From Betaproteobacteria bacterium (GTDB lineage: Bacteria; Pseudomonadota; Gammaproteobacteria; Burkholderiales; Thiobacillaceae), in NCBI GenBank assembly GCA_020049245.1, contig JAIFLB010000164.1, forward strand, positions 1-6,454: DNA of 6,454 nucleotides, given 5' to 3'. The position numbers were made by a program, and so were the translations under genes. Positions 5,885-6,454 of this stretch are shown one piece after another (the first letter of the stretch is position 1; every line of letters begins with the position of its first letter). Below the pieces are notes generated by a model that saw only the letters and a program-made list of their open reading frames with translations, was not told where the DNA came from and searched no databases.

Positions 5885-6454
5885 GTGAACACCACCAATA
5901 TGGGCCTTGGCTACCTGGCGGCGGCCCTGATCATACTTCTGGTCAACGTCGCCCAGGCGCATCCGCTGGGCAACAACACGGTGAACCGCGCGGCCGACAT
6001 CCAGGTGAATCAGGACGCCATCGCCCTCCGCTATCTGCTCGACCTGGCCGAGATTCCCACCCTGCTGGCCGGGCAGCAGGCCGATGCCGATGGGGATGGA
6101 GCGACCACGGCCGCGAATGGCATGCCGCTGGCCCTGAACCTGACCGACAGCCATTGGCAACGGGTACCCGGGGCCGCTGGCCTGGACACGCTGCGGCTGG
6201 AATTCCGATTTTCGGCCGTCCTTCCGAATGCGGCTGTCCTCCCCGATGTGGCGGCTACGACGGTCGAGTACCGGGACAGCCGTCGTACCAACGAAGCAGG
6301 CTGGAAGGAAGTGGTGGCCCGAGCTGGTGCCGGCGCGCGCCTGACCCGATCGGACGCGCCCACCACCAGCCCAAGCCAGTGGCTCACCGTGTATCCGGAG
6401 GAGGGCGAGTTGAGGAATATGGGGGCATTGAGCGGGATGGCCCCGAATCAGGTG
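5885..6454 (+). CDS. NicO-type nickel/cobalt transporter-like protein, N-terminal part (runs off the window)
   Basis: Open for 190 codons to the window edge, no stop. The GTG start is chosen for its ribosome site. The signal peptide spans 1-25, ending Ala-Gln-Ala, so the mature protein begins HPLGN. That and the following TVNRAADIQVNQDAIALRYLLDLAEIPT match from memory the periplasmic N-terminal domain of large NicO/high-affinity nickel-transporter proteins (HPLGNFTVN...RYVLDMAEIPTFQ). Further matches are an acidic DADGDG (67-72), VEYRDSRRTNEAGWKEVV (127-144) and WLTVYPEE (166-172). The stretch between DADGDG and NGMPLAL is shorter than I recall for relatives. The membrane transporter part would lie beyond the edge and is not seen, so transport itself and metal specificity are inferred. 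It follows the TPR gene by 10 bases in the same apparent operon. Confidence 0.82.
   Translation, partial: MNTTNMGLGYLAAALIILLVNVAQAHPLGNNTVNRAADIQVNQDAIALRYLLDLAEIPTLLAGQQADADGDGATTAANGMPLALNLTDSHWQRVPGAAGLDTLRLEFRFSAVLPNAAVLPDVAATTVEYRDSRRTNEAGWKEVVARAGAGARLTRSDAPTTSPSQWLTVYPEEGELRNMGALSGMAPNQV

Noticed and set aside
4846..5898. Long minus-strand open frame of 350 codons opposite the TPR gene
   Set aside because: Gly/Gln/Arg-rich with no family resemblance; a by-product of very high GC. The plus strand has a signal peptide and clear TPR repeats.
6232..6287. Two overlapping 8-bp inverted repeats (GGCTGTCC/GGACAGCC and TACGACGG/CCGTCGTA) in the NicO-like gene
   Set aside because: They could form mutually exclusive stems, but several 8-bp pairs at this spacing are expected by chance and the DNA is coding.

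Overview
The window is a high-GC chromosomal segment from a Gram-negative bacterium, most likely a beta- or gammaproteobacterium. The main clue is two exported proteins with C-terminal PEP-CTERM (VPEP) sorting signals, which are found in exosortase-containing, exopolysaccharide-producing Gram-negatives. No exosortase lies in the window. Genus cannot be assigned from the sequence alone.

Left part (1-2163): a minus-strand gene encodes an exported PEP-CTERM protein with an L-type (legume-type) lectin-like body. It is divergent from a plus-strand LuxR-family regulator. They are separated by a roughly 300-base AT-rich intergenic region, which holds a sigma-54-like -24/-12 element reading towards the lectin gene and a 9-bp inverted repeat nearer the regulator. 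A 262-base gap without a convincing gene (2164-2425) follows.

Right part (2426-6454, running off the edge): four plus-strand genes in close order. They encode an exported DUF4331 protein, a second PEP-CTERM protein, an exported TPR protein, and the start of a protein whose N-terminus matches the periplasmic domain of NicO-type nickel/cobalt transporters (mature start HPLGN). The gaps are 91, 10 and 10 bases. The 91-base gap holds a strong GC-rich stem-loop without a U-tract. All four products carry export signals, so this looks like an envelope-located module. Metal handling is a reasonable guess, but it rests only on the transporter-like last gene.

The most interesting points are the DUF4331/PEP-CTERM/TPR/NicO gene set, the metal-ligand-like mature N-termini predicted for two of its products, and the possible sigma-54 control of the lectin-like PEP-CTERM gene. 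There are no tRNA or rRNA genes, CRISPR arrays or recognisable insertion sequences.
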